Positions 8,986 through 18,923 are shown, counted from the stretch's first letter. The stretch is 64,000 nucleotides of DNA from M0108 sp044228795 (GCA_044228795.1 JBGAUE010000001.1:124001-188000), one strand, 5' to 3'. Notes: generated from the sequence alone by a model not told the origin. Program-made: numbers and translations.

Positions 8986-10467
8986 TCATGTTCCGTGCCC
9001 GTCCTTGTGCGCGGTCGCTGGCTGGCCCTGAGCCGATGGCGCCGCCACGATGGTGGCGCCAAGGTCTTTGAGCAAGCGCTGGAATTCAGGCGAGTCCATC
9101 AGGATGGTCCCCGCCGCCGCGCGCAGACGATCGACGGCCTCGGGGGGCAGCACGAAGGAGGTTGGCTGCTGATTCAGATAGTCCAGTTCCGCCTTGTCCT
9201 TTAGTTTGGGAAAGGATATGTCGATGGCATAGATCTCGGCCGGGGGCACGCGCAAGGCAGCGGTGACCGCAGGATCCTTGTTGGCCGCGAAGGCGGACGA
9301 GTTGCGGATCCGGCGCAAGGTCTGCCAGCGCGCGGCCGTGTCGCGCAGCAATTCGATCGCCTCGTAGGAAAAGGCGTCGATCGGCGTGCCGGCGGCCTTG
9401 AGCAGCACGTCCAGGGTGCCGGGCGGGTTCTCGGACTGATCCCATGTGGTCGGAGGCGAGGACAGCGAATTGACGCTGATCACGATGATCCGGCGCGCAT
9501 GGTCGAACGGCGATGGCTGACCGGCATCGTGCAAGGCCTCCAGGATTTCCAAGGCATCGAGCACGGCGCGCATGCCGACATTGTCCGATACGCCGCCGTC
9601 AACCAGATGCAGGTAGGGCCGACGGACGCTGTCGCGAAAGCTTTGCTCGGCCATGAGGGAACGGATGGCGCGTGCGGCGGGCCGCGGCGGGTTGTCGGTG
9701 TCGAGGAAAGGCTTAATCCAAGCGGGGGTAACCGAGGTGCAAGTGCCGCCATAGTTGTTAATAGTGACCGGGGAGAGCACCACGGGCACCGCCGACGAGG
9801 CGGCCGCGGCGCGGGAGAGCGGCACCGCATTGAGATCCGAGCAGACGACGTCGAAGATGCGCTGGCTGAAGACGAAACGGGAGCCGGTGGAGATATCGGT
9901 GGCCGATGCCAGGATCAGGGGGCCCTGGCCCCGGTCGAGATCGCCGAAGGTGGCGCCGCTAAACAGGATTTCGTCATACAACTGGGCCGCCAGTTCGGAA
10001 CGACCCCAGCCGGTCGAACCCAGCTTGCCCCAATTGGCCGGATTCAGGGTGCGCGCGACGATCTCGCCCTGCACATCACGCTTCAGGAAGCGCTGCTCGT
10101 AGTCCTCGAACAACTTGTCGCCGTAGAGGCCGTAGGCGAGGGCCGTGAAGCTCCCGCCCGACACCCCGGTAATGACGTCCACCGCGTCGAGCAGGCGAAC
10201 CTTGTTGCCCTGGGGTCCGACCACCTCGGTGCGCCGGAGGTACTCCAGGACGCCGTAGGAGAAGGCCGCGGCGCGGGTGCCTCCGCCCGAGAAGGCGAGG
10301 ATGACCAGGTTCTCCGGGTTCCTGTCCCGCCACAGGCGCGTCTCGAAACGGTAGCCGGCGCTGGGGTCGGTCTGGGTGATCGGCGGATTGATGGGGCGGG
10401 TGGCGCAACCGCCGAGCAGCAGTAATGAGGTCAGCACCCCCAAATATCGCAGGTGTAAGCCAGACAT
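8986..10467 (-). CDS. Patatin-like phospholipase family lipoprotein
   Basis: This is a predicted serine lipid acyl hydrolase anchored to the envelope. The signal peptide ends in the lipobox L-L-G-G-C with Cys21. The oxyanion loop SGGGTRA is at about 60-66. The nucleophile elbow G-V-S-G-G has Ser103, and the catalytic aspartate of the D-G-G motif is Asp290, so the Ser-Asp dyad is complete. The mature protein is 473 residues, longer than the patatin core, with a C-terminal region I cannot assign. A good Shine-Dalgarno (GAGGA) stands about eight bases before the ATG. It is divergent from the RND efflux genes and lies just upstream of tmcA. Substrate and cellular role are unknown; in pathogens such proteins act on phospholipids, but nothing here shows that. 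Confidence 0.85.
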   Translation of the reverse strand: MSGLHLRYLGVLTSLLLLGGCATRPINPPITQTDPSAGYRFETRLWRDRNPENLVILAFSGGGTRAAAFSYGVLEYLRRTEVVGPQGNKVRLLDAVDVITGVSGGSFTALAYGLYGDKLFEDYEQRFLKRDVQGEIVARTLNPANWGKLGSTGWGRSELAAQLYDEILFSGATFGDLDRGQGPLILASATDISTGSRFVFSQRIFDVVCSDLNAVPLSRAAAASSAVPVVLSPVTINNYGGTCTSVTPAWIKPFLDTDNPPRPAARAIRSLMAEQSFRDSVRRPYLHLVDGGVSDNVGMRAVLDALEILEALHDAGQPSPFDHARRIIVISVNSLSSPPTTWDQSENPPGTLDVLLKAAGTPIDAFSYEAIELLRDTAARWQTLRRIRNSSAFAANKDPAVTAALRVPPAEIYAIDISFPKLKDKAELDYLNQQPTSFVLPPEAVDRLRAAAGTILMDSPEFQRLLKDLGATIVAAPSAQGQPATAHKDGHGT

Positions 10468-10573
10468 GATTTTTTCCTCACCCGACTGCGGCCGGCTATG
10501 TGATATCGCGATTGTTGCACGCTCGCCCTGCTCGCCATGGCCACTGTAGCAGCAGGGGGCGACACAAAGGGAT

Positions 10574-10579
10574 TATACT
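10574..10579 (+). promoter_or_regulatory. Candidate -10 element of the efflux operon
   Basis: TATACT lies 36 bases before the ATG at 10615, inside the 147-base divergent gap to the patatin-like gene. No good -35 is seen. If used, the transcript starts downstream of the alternative ATG at 10537, which supports 10615 as the start of the adaptor gene. Confidence 0.4.
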
Positions 10580-10614
10580 TCGCTATCCTTCCCACCTCGT
10601 CTCGGTCCGACACC

Positions 10615-11895
10615 ATGGCAGCCTCCTTGCACCCCCCTATCCCCCTGGTCCGCCGCGCTGGAACCCTGTTGGCCCTGCTCGCGCTCTTAGGCGTGGCCGC
10701 CCAGGCCGCTGACCCGACTCCCGCTGGTGCGGCAAAGGCCCCCTTGCCCTCGGTAGTGGTCGCCGCGATCGAGGAGGGACTGGTGGAAAAGCAGGATCGC
10801 TTCATCGGTACCATCAAGGCCATCCAATCGGTTGATCTCAAGGCGCGGGTCGAGGGGTTCCTTACCCAACTGGCCTTCAAACAAGGGGCCATGGTGACCG
10901 AGAACGAGCTGCTGTATCAAATCGAGCCGGCGCCTTTCCAGGCCGCCCTGGATAGCGCCAAGGCGGACCTGGGGGTCGCGCAGGCGGATCTGGTGGCGGC
11001 CCAGGCCGATCTCCTGAATAAGCAACTCGACCTGGATCGTCAGGATGCGCTCATCAAGAAGGGTGATACCTCCCAGGCCGCGCGGGATAAGGCCAAGGCG
11101 CAACGCGACGAGTCCGCGGCGGCGGTGGGAAAGGCCAAGGCGAATATCGACGTGGCCAATGCCGCCATCGTCACGGCCCAGATCAATCTCGGTTATACCA
11201 CCATGACCAGCCCTATCGCCGGGCGTATTGGCCCGACCAAATACACCCAGGGCAATTTAGTCAACACCAGCAGCGGCGTCCTGGCTACCGTGGTGCAGCT
11301 CGATCCCATCCGGGCGGTCTTTTCGATCCCCAGCGCCATCTTTATCCGGGTCGCCGAGCTTTCCAGCAAGGAAGGGCTGGAGGCGGTGCGTGGCAAGTAT
11401 GTACCCCAACTGATTCTGCCGACGGGGGAAACCTACCAGTACGAGGGCAAAATCGCCTTTGTGGATAATCAGATCGATCCCAGTACGGGCACCATCGCCA
11501 TCTATGCCGATTTTCCCAATCCTGAACAGATGTTGTTGCCAGGCCAGTTCATCTCGGCCGTCGTCCATAGTGCCGAGCAAACGCGCCTGCCGCTCGTCCC
11601 GGCCGGGGCGGTGCAGCGAACCAAAGATGGCGAACAGGTCTATATCATTGGCTCGGGCAATCGCGTGGAGGTGCGCGAGATCAAGACCTCAACCCAGGTC
11701 GGAACTAATTACGCGGTAACCTCGGGCCTGCGGGTCGGGGATATCGTGATTGTGACCGGTGCCCAAAAGGTCAAGGCGGGGATGGTCGTGAACCCGGTTA
11801 AGCAAAGCGCGGCGAATGCCGCGACCCCGGGGCAGGATGGCGGTAAGACGGGCAATGGCGCGAATGGCGGTGCCAAGCCGGAGACCCAGCCATGA
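10615..11895 (+). CDS. RND efflux periplasmic adaptor subunit (AcrA/MexA family)
   Basis: This is the membrane fusion protein of a tripartite drug efflux pump, linking the inner membrane RND pump to the outer membrane channel. From the ATG at 10615 the protein has 426 residues with a signal peptide (LLALLALLGVAAQA, then AD). It has the expected order: barrel-sandwich half (ARVEGFLTQLAFKQGAMV), an alpha-hairpin rich in A/K/D (about residues 115-185), the second lipoyl half (TSPIAGRIG), then beta-barrel and membrane-proximal parts. The usual lipobox cysteine is absent, so it is probably not lipidated. The C-terminal tail is Gly/Asn rich. Its stop overlaps the pump start (ATGA). No TetR-type regulator adjoins. 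Confidence 0.93.
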   Translation: MAASLHPPIPLVRRAGTLLALLALLGVAAQAADPTPAGAAKAPLPSVVVAAIEEGLVEKQDRFIGTIKAIQSVDLKARVEGFLTQLAFKQGAMVTENELLYQIEPAPFQAALDSAKADLGVAQADLVAAQADLLNKQLDLDRQDALIKKGDTSQAARDKAKAQRDESAAAVGKAKANIDVANAAIVTAQINLGYTTMTSPIAGRIGPTKYTQGNLVNTSSGVLATVVQLDPIRAVFSIPSAIFIRVAELSSKEGLEAVRGKYVPQLILPTGETYQYEGKIAFVDNQIDPSTGTIAIYADFPNPEQMLLPGQFISAVVHSAEQTRLPLVPAGAVQRTKDGEQVYIIGSGNRVEVREIKTSTQVGTNYAVTSGLRVGDIVIVTGAQKVKAGMVVNPVKQSAANAATPGQDGGKTGNGANGGAKPETQP

Positions 11896-14800
11896 TCTCA
11901 AAGGTCTTCGTCGATCGGCCACGGCTGGCTTCCGTGGTCTCCATCGTCCTGGTCGTGGCGGGTTTGCTCGCCATTAAAGCGATCCCCGTGGCGCAATACC
12001 CTAACATCACGCCACCGGTGGTCATGGTCAATGCGACCTACCCGGGCGCCGACGCCGAGACTATTGCCGATACCGTCGGCGGCCCTATCGAGCAGCAGGT
12101 CAATGGCGTCCAGAACATGCTCTATATGTCCTCGACGGCTTCGGCCGCGGGCACCTATAGCCTGACGGTGACCTTTGCCGTGGGTACGGACCCGGACATG
12201 GCCCAGGTCAACACCCAGAACCGCGTCTCCCAGGCCCTGGCCCTGTTACCCCAGGAGGTCCAGCAACTCGGGGTCACGGTGCAGGCCGAGGCCACCAACC
12301 TCTTGTTGGTGGTCAATGTCTTTTCGCCGGACGACAGCAAGGAATCGCTCTTTTTGTCCAATTTCGCCACCATCAATGTGCAGAACGAACTGGCCCGGGT
12401 GGCGGGGGTGGGTCAGGCCAACCAATTCGGGCCCTTGAATTACTCGATGCGCATCTGGATCCAGCCCGAGAAGATGGCCGCCCTGGGCATTTCTCCCCAG
12501 GATGTGGTCTCCGCCATCCAGAAACAGAATCTCCAGGCAGCCCTGGGCGCGGTGGGTGGTCCGCCTATCGGGGACGATCAGGTCTTCCAGTTGACTATCG
12601 TAACGGAGGGCCAGTTGGTTAAACCCGAGGAATTCGGGCAGATCGTGGTGCGCTCCAGTGAGGAGGGCGGCCTGGTTCGCGTCAACGACATCGCGCGGGT
12701 CGAACTGGGTTCGGAGATTTACGCCTCCTTCTCGAGTTTCAATGGTAAGCCAACGGCGGCCATCGGCCTTTATCAGGCCCCCGGCGCCAATGCCTTGCAG
12801 GTGGCTCGGGATGTGCGCGCCCAGCTCGACAAGCTGAAGTCGCGTTTCCCCGACGGCGTCGCGGCCGAGGTCATGTATGACTCGACCCTCTTCGTGCAGG
12901 CCTCCATCGCCGAGATTCTTTCCACCCTCGCCATCACGGCGGTGATCGTGCTGCTGGTGGTCTATATCTTCCTGCAGGATCTGCGGGCGACCATAGTTCC
13001 GGCCCTGACCATCCCCGTGTCCCTCATTGGCGTCTTCGCGGTGCTGCTGGCGGCGGGTTTCTCCGCCAACACCATTAGCCTCTTTGCGGTGGTCCTGGCT
13101 ATCGGCCTGGTGGTGGACGACGCCATTGTCGTAGTCGAAAACGTGCAACGGGTCATGCTGGAGGAGGGGCTGGACCGGCGGGCGGCGACCCTCAAGGCTA
13201 TGGAGCAGGTCACGGGACCCATTGTCTCCACCACCCTGGTGCTGTTCGCCATCTTCGCCCCGGTGGCCTTTCTGCCGGGCATTACCGGCGGTCTCTTCCA
13301 GCAGTTCTCGGTGACCATCGCTACGGCGGTGGCGATCTCGGCCCTGAATGCCCTGACCTTGTCACCCATGCTGTGCGCCCTGTTTCTGGGGACACCCAAG
13401 GAGCCCAAGCGCGGTCCCTTCGCCTGGTTCAATAAGGGGTTGAATGCCACGCGCAACGGTTATGTGCGCGTGGTTGGCATCCTCGCCAAGCCGGCCCTGG
13501 CGGGAATTATCATCATTGCCGTCGGGGCGGCCGCCGTCATGATTTTGGGCCGTCTGCCGACGGGCTTCATTCCCAACGAGGATCAGGGCGTGCTCTTCGC
13601 TGATATCAAGTTGCCCACGGGGGCGGCCTTGCCGCGTGCCACGGAGGTGCTGGACGAGGTCCAAAGGATTGCCTCCTCGACCCCCGGGGTAGCCAATGTC
13701 CTGACCGTCACGGGTTACAGCATGCTGACCGGGGCTGCCTCCTCGAATAGCGGCCTGGGGGTCTTCGTGCTGGACCCCTGGGACAAACGCACCACCCCGG
13801 AAACTCAGGTTCGCGGGCTGATCGCGGCCATGGAGGCCAAGTTCGCCACCATTGCCGACGCCGAGGTCCTGGTCTTTCCGCCCCCGCCGATTCCTGGTCT
13901 GGGGAATGCCGGCGGTTTCACCTATCAGCTTGAAGGGCTGGGGGGGCAGTCGTCACAGGAACTGACCCAGGTGCTGAACGGCCTCATCGCCACGGCCCGT
14001 CAGGACCCCAGTATTGCCTCGGCCTATTCCACCTTCGATGCCACGGTCCCGCAGCTTTTTCTGGATCTCGACCGCACCCAGGCGGAGTATCTGAAGGTGC
14101 CCGTGTCGGATGTTTTCTCGACCCTGCAATCCGTATTCGGCACCACCTATGTGAATAACTTCACCTATTTGGGGCAGACCTACCAGGTGAATGTCCAGGC
14201 CGACAAATCGGCGCGGTCGCGATCGGATCAGATCGGTGAGACCTATGTCCGCTCAGTCAGCGGCGGCATGGTGCCCGTCGGGGTGCTGGCCCAGGTACGT
14301 GACGATCTGGGCGCGGATCTGGTGTTTCGTTACAACCAGTTCCCCACCGCCGCCATCAACGGTAGTACGACCCCGGGCCATACCAGCGGCGAGTCCATGG
14401 CGGCCATGGAGGCGGCTTCCAAGAAGGCATTGCCCCAGGGCTTTGGCTTCGAGTGGACCGGCATGTCGTTCCAGGAGGCGCAGCAGAGCGGGGGCACCGA
14501 GGTGGCCATTTTCGGCCTGGCGGTGCTCTTCGGTTATCTATTCCTGGTGGCCCTCTACGAGAGTTGGACCATTCCCTTTTCGGTGCTGACCTCCGTCGCC
14601 GTGGCCGTTCTTGGCGCCGCCCTGGGGCTGATGATTGCCCACCTGGAAAACGATCTTTACTCCCAGATCGGGCTGGTGCTCCTGATTGGTTTGGCGGCCA
14701 AGAATGCTATTCTGATCGTCGAGTTCGCGAAGGAGCAGCATGAGAACGGCAAGAGTCTCCTCGATGCGGCCCTGCTGGGAGCCAGGATGCGCTTCCGTGC

Positions 14801-15041
14801 CGTGCTCATGACGGCCCTCGCCTTTATCATTGGCCTGATGCCCCTGGTCATCGCTACTGGCGCTGGAGCCAATTCCCGGGTGCATCTCGGTACTACGGTA
14901 CTGAGCGGCATGTTGGCGGCAACCCTCTTTGGTATTCTCGTCATCCCGGGGCTCTATGTCCTGTTCCAGGGCATGGCCGAGAAATCCGGGGCCTGGGTCA
15001 GGGGGATACGGGGCAAGCCCGAAGCCAAGGCCCAGGAGTGA
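11892..15041 (+). CDS. Efflux RND transporter permease (HAE1 family)
   Basis: This inner membrane proton-driven multidrug exporter resembles AcrB/MexB. The length of 1049 residues is exactly typical. Twelve transmembrane helices and two large periplasmic loops are visible. The proton-relay aspartates are in VVDDAIVVVENVQR near residue 410, and the matching lysine is in AAKNAILIVEFAKE near 940. The N-terminus MISKVFVDRPRLA is the usual one. It overlaps the adaptor gene by four bases and is followed by the tolC-like gene after 130 bases. The substrate range cannot be read from sequence. Confidence 0.96.
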   Translation: MISKVFVDRPRLASVVSIVLVVAGLLAIKAIPVAQYPNITPPVVMVNATYPGADAETIADTVGGPIEQQVNGVQNMLYMSSTASAAGTYSLTVTFAVGTDPDMAQVNTQNRVSQALALLPQEVQQLGVTVQAEATNLLLVVNVFSPDDSKESLFLSNFATINVQNELARVAGVGQANQFGPLNYSMRIWIQPEKMAALGISPQDVVSAIQKQNLQAALGAVGGPPIGDDQVFQLTIVTEGQLVKPEEFGQIVVRSSEEGGLVRVNDIARVELGSEIYASFSSFNGKPTAAIGLYQAPGANALQVARDVRAQLDKLKSRFPDGVAAEVMYDSTLFVQASIAEILSTLAITAVIVLLVVYIFLQDLRATIVPALTIPVSLIGVFAVLLAAGFSANTISLFAVVLAIGLVVDDAIVVVENVQRVMLEEGLDRRAATLKAMEQVTGPIVSTTLVLFAIFAPVAFLPGITGGLFQQFSVTIATAVAISALNALTLSPMLCALFLGTPKEPKRGPFAWFNKGLNATRNGYVRVVGILAKPALAGIIIIAVGAAAVMILGRLPTGFIPNEDQGVLFADIKLPTGAALPRATEVLDEVQRIASSTPGVANVLTVTGYSMLTGAASSNSGLGVFVLDPWDKRTTPETQVRGLIAAMEAKFATIADAEVLVFPPPPIPGLGNAGGFTYQLEGLGGQSSQELTQVLNGLIATARQDPSIASAYSTFDATVPQLFLDLDRTQAEYLKVPVSDVFSTLQSVFGTTYVNNFTYLGQTYQVNVQADKSARSRSDQIGETYVRSVSGGMVPVGVLAQVRDDLGADLVFRYNQFPTAAINGSTTPGHTSGESMAAMEAASKKALPQGFGFEWTGMSFQEAQQSGGTEVAIFGLAVLFGYLFLVALYESWTIPFSVLTSVAVAVLGAALGLMIAHLENDLYSQIGLVLLIGLAAKNAILIVEFAKEQHENGKSLLDAALLGARMRFRAVLMTALAFIIGLMPLVIATGAGANSRVHLGTTVLSGMLAATLFGILVIPGLYVLFQGMAEKSGAWVRGIRGKPEAKAQE

Positions 15042-15066
15042 CGGGTATTCGCGCCCCACGACCGGA

Positions 15067-15095
15067 TTGAGCCAGGGATAGCCACTCCCTATAAT
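15067..15095 (+). promoter_or_regulatory. Sigma-70 promoter of the tolC-like gene
   Basis: TTGAGC at 15067-15072 and TATAAT at 15090-15095 are separated by exactly 17 bases, 77 bases before the tolC-like ATG and after the pump stop. This is the best-formed promoter I found in the window. It suggests the outer membrane channel can be expressed without the pump. Confidence 0.75.
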
Positions 15096-15171
15096 GCGGC
15101 AAGCCGGTGGGATATGCGGTCGACTTCCCACCCTTGCTCACTCTGATATATTCCTCAAGGGAAACAAGTTC

Positions 15172-16533
15172 ATGCGTAGATGTCTCCTGACGGCCTTCCT
15201 TGCCCTGGGGCTGGCCGGTGCTGGTCCGGGCTTCGCCGAGGATCTTATCCAGATCTACGACCTTGCGGTGCTCAGCGATCCCGTCCTCAAGAAGGCCGAG
15301 CAACAATTGCTGGCAACCCGCGAGGCCAAGCCCCAGGCCCTCGCCTTGCTGTTGCCCAACATTGGTGTCACCGGCACAGGCCAATATCAGAACCTGGAGG
15401 CTCTGGATGTCCCCGACGGGTTAGGCGGCTCACGAACCAAGCGTGAGAGTTTCAGCTCTGGCCAGGGCGCCGCGGTCCTTAACCAGACCGTCTATAACCG
15501 GGGACAATGGATCGGATTGCAGAAGAGTGCCGACGTCATCTCCCAGGCCGAGGCCGAATATAAGACCAGCCAAATTCAGTTGATGGCTCGCACCGCCGAG
15601 GCCTATTTCAACGTTCTGCGCGCCGCGGATCTGGTGCGGTCCTCGGAGGCCCTGATGCGAGCCAACGAGCGCCAGTTGGAACAGTCCAAGCAGCGCTTTG
15701 ATGTGGGTTTGGTGGCCATCACCGATGTCAACGATAACCAGGCCGCCTACGACCGGTCACGCGCCACGGTCATCACCAACAAAAACCAACTGGACAATTC
15801 CTGGGAGGCCTTACGGGTCATCATTGGACCCGTGGATGTGACCCTGGCGCGCTTGGGCAATAACCTGCCCCTCGCCCCGCCCGCGCCCAATGACATCAAG
15901 GAATGGACTCAGGTGGCGTTGCAGAACAATTACGATATTCAGGCCGCCAGTCAGGCGGTGGCCGGGGCTAAGAAGCAGGTCGAGATCGAGCGTTCCGGTC
16001 ACTACCCTACCCTAGGCCTGCAGGCTGGCTATCAAGTGGATCGGAGCGGTTCGGAGCAATTCGGTGGTTATGATACCAACGGCTCCTACATCGGCCTGAA
16101 TTTGAATATTCCCATCTACCAGGGTGGTGCCGTGACCTCCCGTACCCGCCAGGCCGGCCACACCCTGGAGGCAACGCAAGAACAACTGGATGCTATCCGT
16201 CGCCAGGTGACGAAGCAGGTCACCGATAGTTTTCGGGGCGTTATCTCCAGTATCAGCGAGGTGGAGGCGCGCAAGGCCGCTATCGTCTCCGCCACCAGCA
16301 CCCTGGAATCCACCCAGGCTGGCCTTGAGGTGGGTACCCGTACCCAGGTCGATGTCCTCAATGCCCAAAGACAACTCTTTGAAAATGAATATCTGTATCT
16401 TTCGGCCCGGTACGATTACATCATTTACGGCTTAAAACTCTACCAGGCTACCAGCGGGCTGAACCGGGATGTCATCGATCGGGCCAATACCTGGCTGAAC
16501 CCCGGCGAGTTGCTAACCGTAAACAGTTTCTGA
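15172..16533 (+). CDS. TolC family outer membrane channel protein
   Basis: This is the outer membrane exit duct for the adjacent RND pump, possibly shared with other exporters. The ATG at 15172 gives 453 residues with a clean signal peptide (LTAFLALGLAGAGPGFA, then EDL). The typical TolC repeats are present: the LIQIYDLAVLSDP start, AEAYFNVLRA in the first half and the second-half VTKQVTDSFRGV with GTRTQVDVLNAQ. AAGG lies about ten bases upstream. An upstream ATG at 15094 overlaps the promoter -10 and would destroy the signal peptide. aroC begins 24 bases after the stop and may be read through from this gene. Confidence 0.94.
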   Translation: MRRCLLTAFLALGLAGAGPGFAEDLIQIYDLAVLSDPVLKKAEQQLLATREAKPQALALLLPNIGVTGTGQYQNLEALDVPDGLGGSRTKRESFSSGQGAAVLNQTVYNRGQWIGLQKSADVISQAEAEYKTSQIQLMARTAEAYFNVLRAADLVRSSEALMRANERQLEQSKQRFDVGLVAITDVNDNQAAYDRSRATVITNKNQLDNSWEALRVIIGPVDVTLARLGNNLPLAPPAPNDIKEWTQVALQNNYDIQAASQAVAGAKKQVEIERSGHYPTLGLQAGYQVDRSGSEQFGGYDTNGSYIGLNLNIPIYQGGAVTSRTRQAGHTLEATQEQLDAIRRQVTKQVTDSFRGVISSISEVEARKAAIVSATSTLESTQAGLEVGTRTQVDVLNAQRQLFENEYLYLSARYDYIIYGLKLYQATSGLNRDVIDRANTWLNPGELLTVNSF

Positions 16534-16557
16534 GTAACCGACCCCTCTCCCCACCCC

Positions 16558-17661
16558 ATGTCAGGCAACAGCTTCGGCAAGTCATTCGTGACCACCAGCT
16601 TTGGCGAGAGTCACGGCCCGGCCATTGGCGGCATCGTGGATGGTTGTCCGCCGGGGCTGGAACTTGCGGAGGCGGATCTGCAACATGATCTGGATCGGCG
16701 CCGCCCCGGCCAATCCCGTCACACCACGCAGCGGCGTGAATCCGACCAGGTGCACATCCTCTCCGGCGTTTTTGAGGGCCGGACCACCGGTGCCCCCATC
16801 GGTCTCGTCATTTACAATGAGGATCAGCGCTCCAAGGACTACGCCGAGATTGCGGAAACCTTTCGTCCCGGTCATGCCGATTACACCTACAGCTACAAGT
16901 ATGGCAGCCGTGATTATCGCGGCGGCGGCCGTTCCTCGGCCCGCGAGACGGCGATTCGGGTTGCCGCCGGGGGTATCGCCAAGAAGTATCTCCGCGATCG
17001 GCTGGGGGTGCGGGTGCGGGGCTATCTCTCCCAACTCGGACCCCTTCGGCCGCAAGGCTTCGACTGGGAACAGGTGGAACTCAACCCATTTTTCTGTCCG
17101 GATGCCTCGGTTGTACCGGAACTGGAGGCCTATATGGACGCCCTGCGGAAGTCGGGTGATTCCATTGGCGCCGAGGTGACGGTGGTGGCTGAGGGTGTGC
17201 CTCCGGGGCTCGGCGAGCCCATTTTTGATCGCCTGGATGCCGATATCGCCCACGCCCTCATGTGCATCAATGCGGTCAAGGGCGTGGAGATTGGTGCGGG
17301 CTTTCGCTGCGTGACCCAGAAGGGCAGCGAGCATCGAGATCTCATGACCCCGGAGGGCTTCCTTAGTAATCACGCCGGCGGTGTCCTGGGCGGCATCTCC
17401 AGTGGCCAGGATATTGTCGCCCGACTCGCGCTAAAACCCACCTCGAGTATCCGCCTGCCGGGCCAAACGGTGGACCGGTGGGGGCAGCCCACCGAGATCG
17501 TTACTAAGGGTCGCCACGATCCCTGCGTGGGCATCCGCGCCACCCCCATTGCCGAAGCCATGTTGGCCCTGGTGCTGATGGACCACTGGTTGCGCCACCG
17601 GGGACAGAATGCCGACGTGACTCCCGCCGCGCCACGCATCCCTACCAGGATCGGCGCCTAA
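16558..17661 (+). CDS. aroC: Chorismate synthase
   Basis: AroC converts 5-enolpyruvylshikimate-3-phosphate to chorismate with reduced FMN, the last common step to aromatic amino acids. The 367 residues show all three family signatures: GESHGPAIGGIVDGCPPG near the start, the Y-R-G-G-G-R-S-S-A-R-E-T flavin region, and R-H-D-P-C-V-G-I-R near the C-terminus. The length is normal. It lies 24 bases downstream of the tolC-like gene and 119 bases upstream of an MFS transporter gene; the function is unrelated to efflux. Confidence 0.98.
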   Translation: MSGNSFGKSFVTTSFGESHGPAIGGIVDGCPPGLELAEADLQHDLDRRRPGQSRHTTQRRESDQVHILSGVFEGRTTGAPIGLVIYNEDQRSKDYAEIAETFRPGHADYTYSYKYGSRDYRGGGRSSARETAIRVAAGGIAKKYLRDRLGVRVRGYLSQLGPLRPQGFDWEQVELNPFFCPDASVVPELEAYMDALRKSGDSIGAEVTVVAEGVPPGLGEPIFDRLDADIAHALMCINAVKGVEIGAGFRCVTQKGSEHRDLMTPEGFLSNHAGGVLGGISSGQDIVARLALKPTSSIRLPGQTVDRWGQPTEIVTKGRHDPCVGIRATPIAEAMLALVLMDHWLRHRGQNADVTPAAPRIPTRIGA

Positions 17662-17780
17662 AAGATTGAGTCCGGGCCCGGTGGTTCCCTGAACCGTCCA
17701 GCCTCGCTGGGCCTGACAAGCCGGGCCTGGTTGCCTGGTCCCTAGCCCGGTTTCATGGTTTGCCATCCCTGGCCATCCCC

Positions 17781-18923
17781 ATGCCTTATTGGCGGCTTTC
17801 CAGCTTCTACCTCTTCTATTTCGCCTCCCTTGGCGCCCTCTTGCCCTTCTGGGGTATTTATCTCCAGGATCAGGGTTTCACGGCCCTGGCGATTGGCCAG
17901 TTGATGGCTATTCTCCAGGGGACCAAGATCGTCGCCCCCAACGTCTGGGGCTGGCTGGCGGATCAGACGGGCCGAACCATGAGGATCATTCGGTTGGCCT
18001 CGCTCCTGAGCTGGCTCGCCTTCCTGGGGGTTTTCGCTGTGCAGGGCTTCTGGGGCATGGCCCTGGTCATGATGACCTTCAGCTTTTTTTGGAATGCCTC
18101 CCTCCCGCAGATGGAGGTCGTGACCATCAATCATCTGGGCGCGCGGATGCGGCGTTACGCGGGGATCCGCCTCTGGGGGTCGGTCGGGTTCATCCTGGCG
18201 GTCATGGTCTTGGGGGTCCTGGTGGGACGTCAGGGCAGTGGCGTGGTGCCGATCATGGCGTTGGTCTTGCAGATAGGCATCTGGGTCACCAGCCTTTTAG
18301 TGGTCGAACGGCCATTGGAGAATCGCCAGGCGGGAGAAGGTGTCTCCATCCTGGGTTTGGTGCGCCGTCCCGAGGTTGCCGCCTTCCTGCTCTGCGGCTT
18401 CTTTATGCAGGTCAGTCATGGCGTTTACTATGCCTTTTACTCCATCTATCTGACCCAGGCCGGCTACACCAGCGGGACCATCGGCACCTTTTGGGCTTGG
18501 GGCGTGGTGGTGGAGGTCCTGGTCTTCGCGATCATGCACCACCTGCTGGAGCGTTTCGGCGCGCGTCGCGTCTTATTGACCAGTCTGGGCCTGGCCGTGG
18601 TGCGCTGGCTCCTGATCGGGACCTTCGTGTCCGAACCGATCATCCTGATCTTGGCCCAGGCCTTCCACGCCGCCACCTTTGGCAGCTTCCACGCCGGCGC
18701 TATCCATCTGACCCATCATTATTTTACCGGCCGCTTACAGGGCCGGGGCCAAGCCCTCTACGGCAGCCTCGTCTATGGCGCCGGTGGTGCCGTTGGCAGT
18801 TTGGGAAGCGGCCTCCTGTGGAGCATCGCAGGTCCCCAGGCGACCTTCGTTGCCTCTTCCCTGGTTGCCGCCCTCGGCTTTACCATCGCTTGGCTCTGGG
18901 TGGATCGGGAGAAAAGGTTTTAA
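17781..18923 (+). CDS. MFS transporter (3-phenylpropionate transporter-like)
   Basis: This inner membrane secondary transporter has about 380 residues and roughly twelve hydrophobic helices, and belongs to the MFS_1-like group around HcaT. The N-terminal YLFYFASLGALLPFWG and the loop GWLADQTGRTMRI (the MFS motif between helices 2 and 3) support this. A TTG at 17760 would add seven residues; the ATG at 17781 gives the usual MPYWRLS start. The stop touches the stop of the convergent gene with no gap. The substrate is unknown and no catabolic genes are near. Confidence 0.85.
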   Translation: MPYWRLSSFYLFYFASLGALLPFWGIYLQDQGFTALAIGQLMAILQGTKIVAPNVWGWLADQTGRTMRIIRLASLLSWLAFLGVFAVQGFWGMALVMMTFSFFWNASLPQMEVVTINHLGARMRRYAGIRLWGSVGFILAVMVLGVLVGRQGSGVVPIMALVLQIGIWVTSLLVVERPLENRQAGEGVSILGLVRRPEVAAFLLCGFFMQVSHGVYYAFYSIYLTQAGYTSGTIGTFWAWGVVVEVLVFAIMHHLLERFGARRVLLTSLGLAVVRWLLIGTFVSEPIILILAQAFHAATFGSFHAGAIHLTHHYFTGRLQGRGQALYGSLVYGAGGAVGSLGSGLLWSIAGPQATFVASSLVAALGFTIAWLWVDREKRF

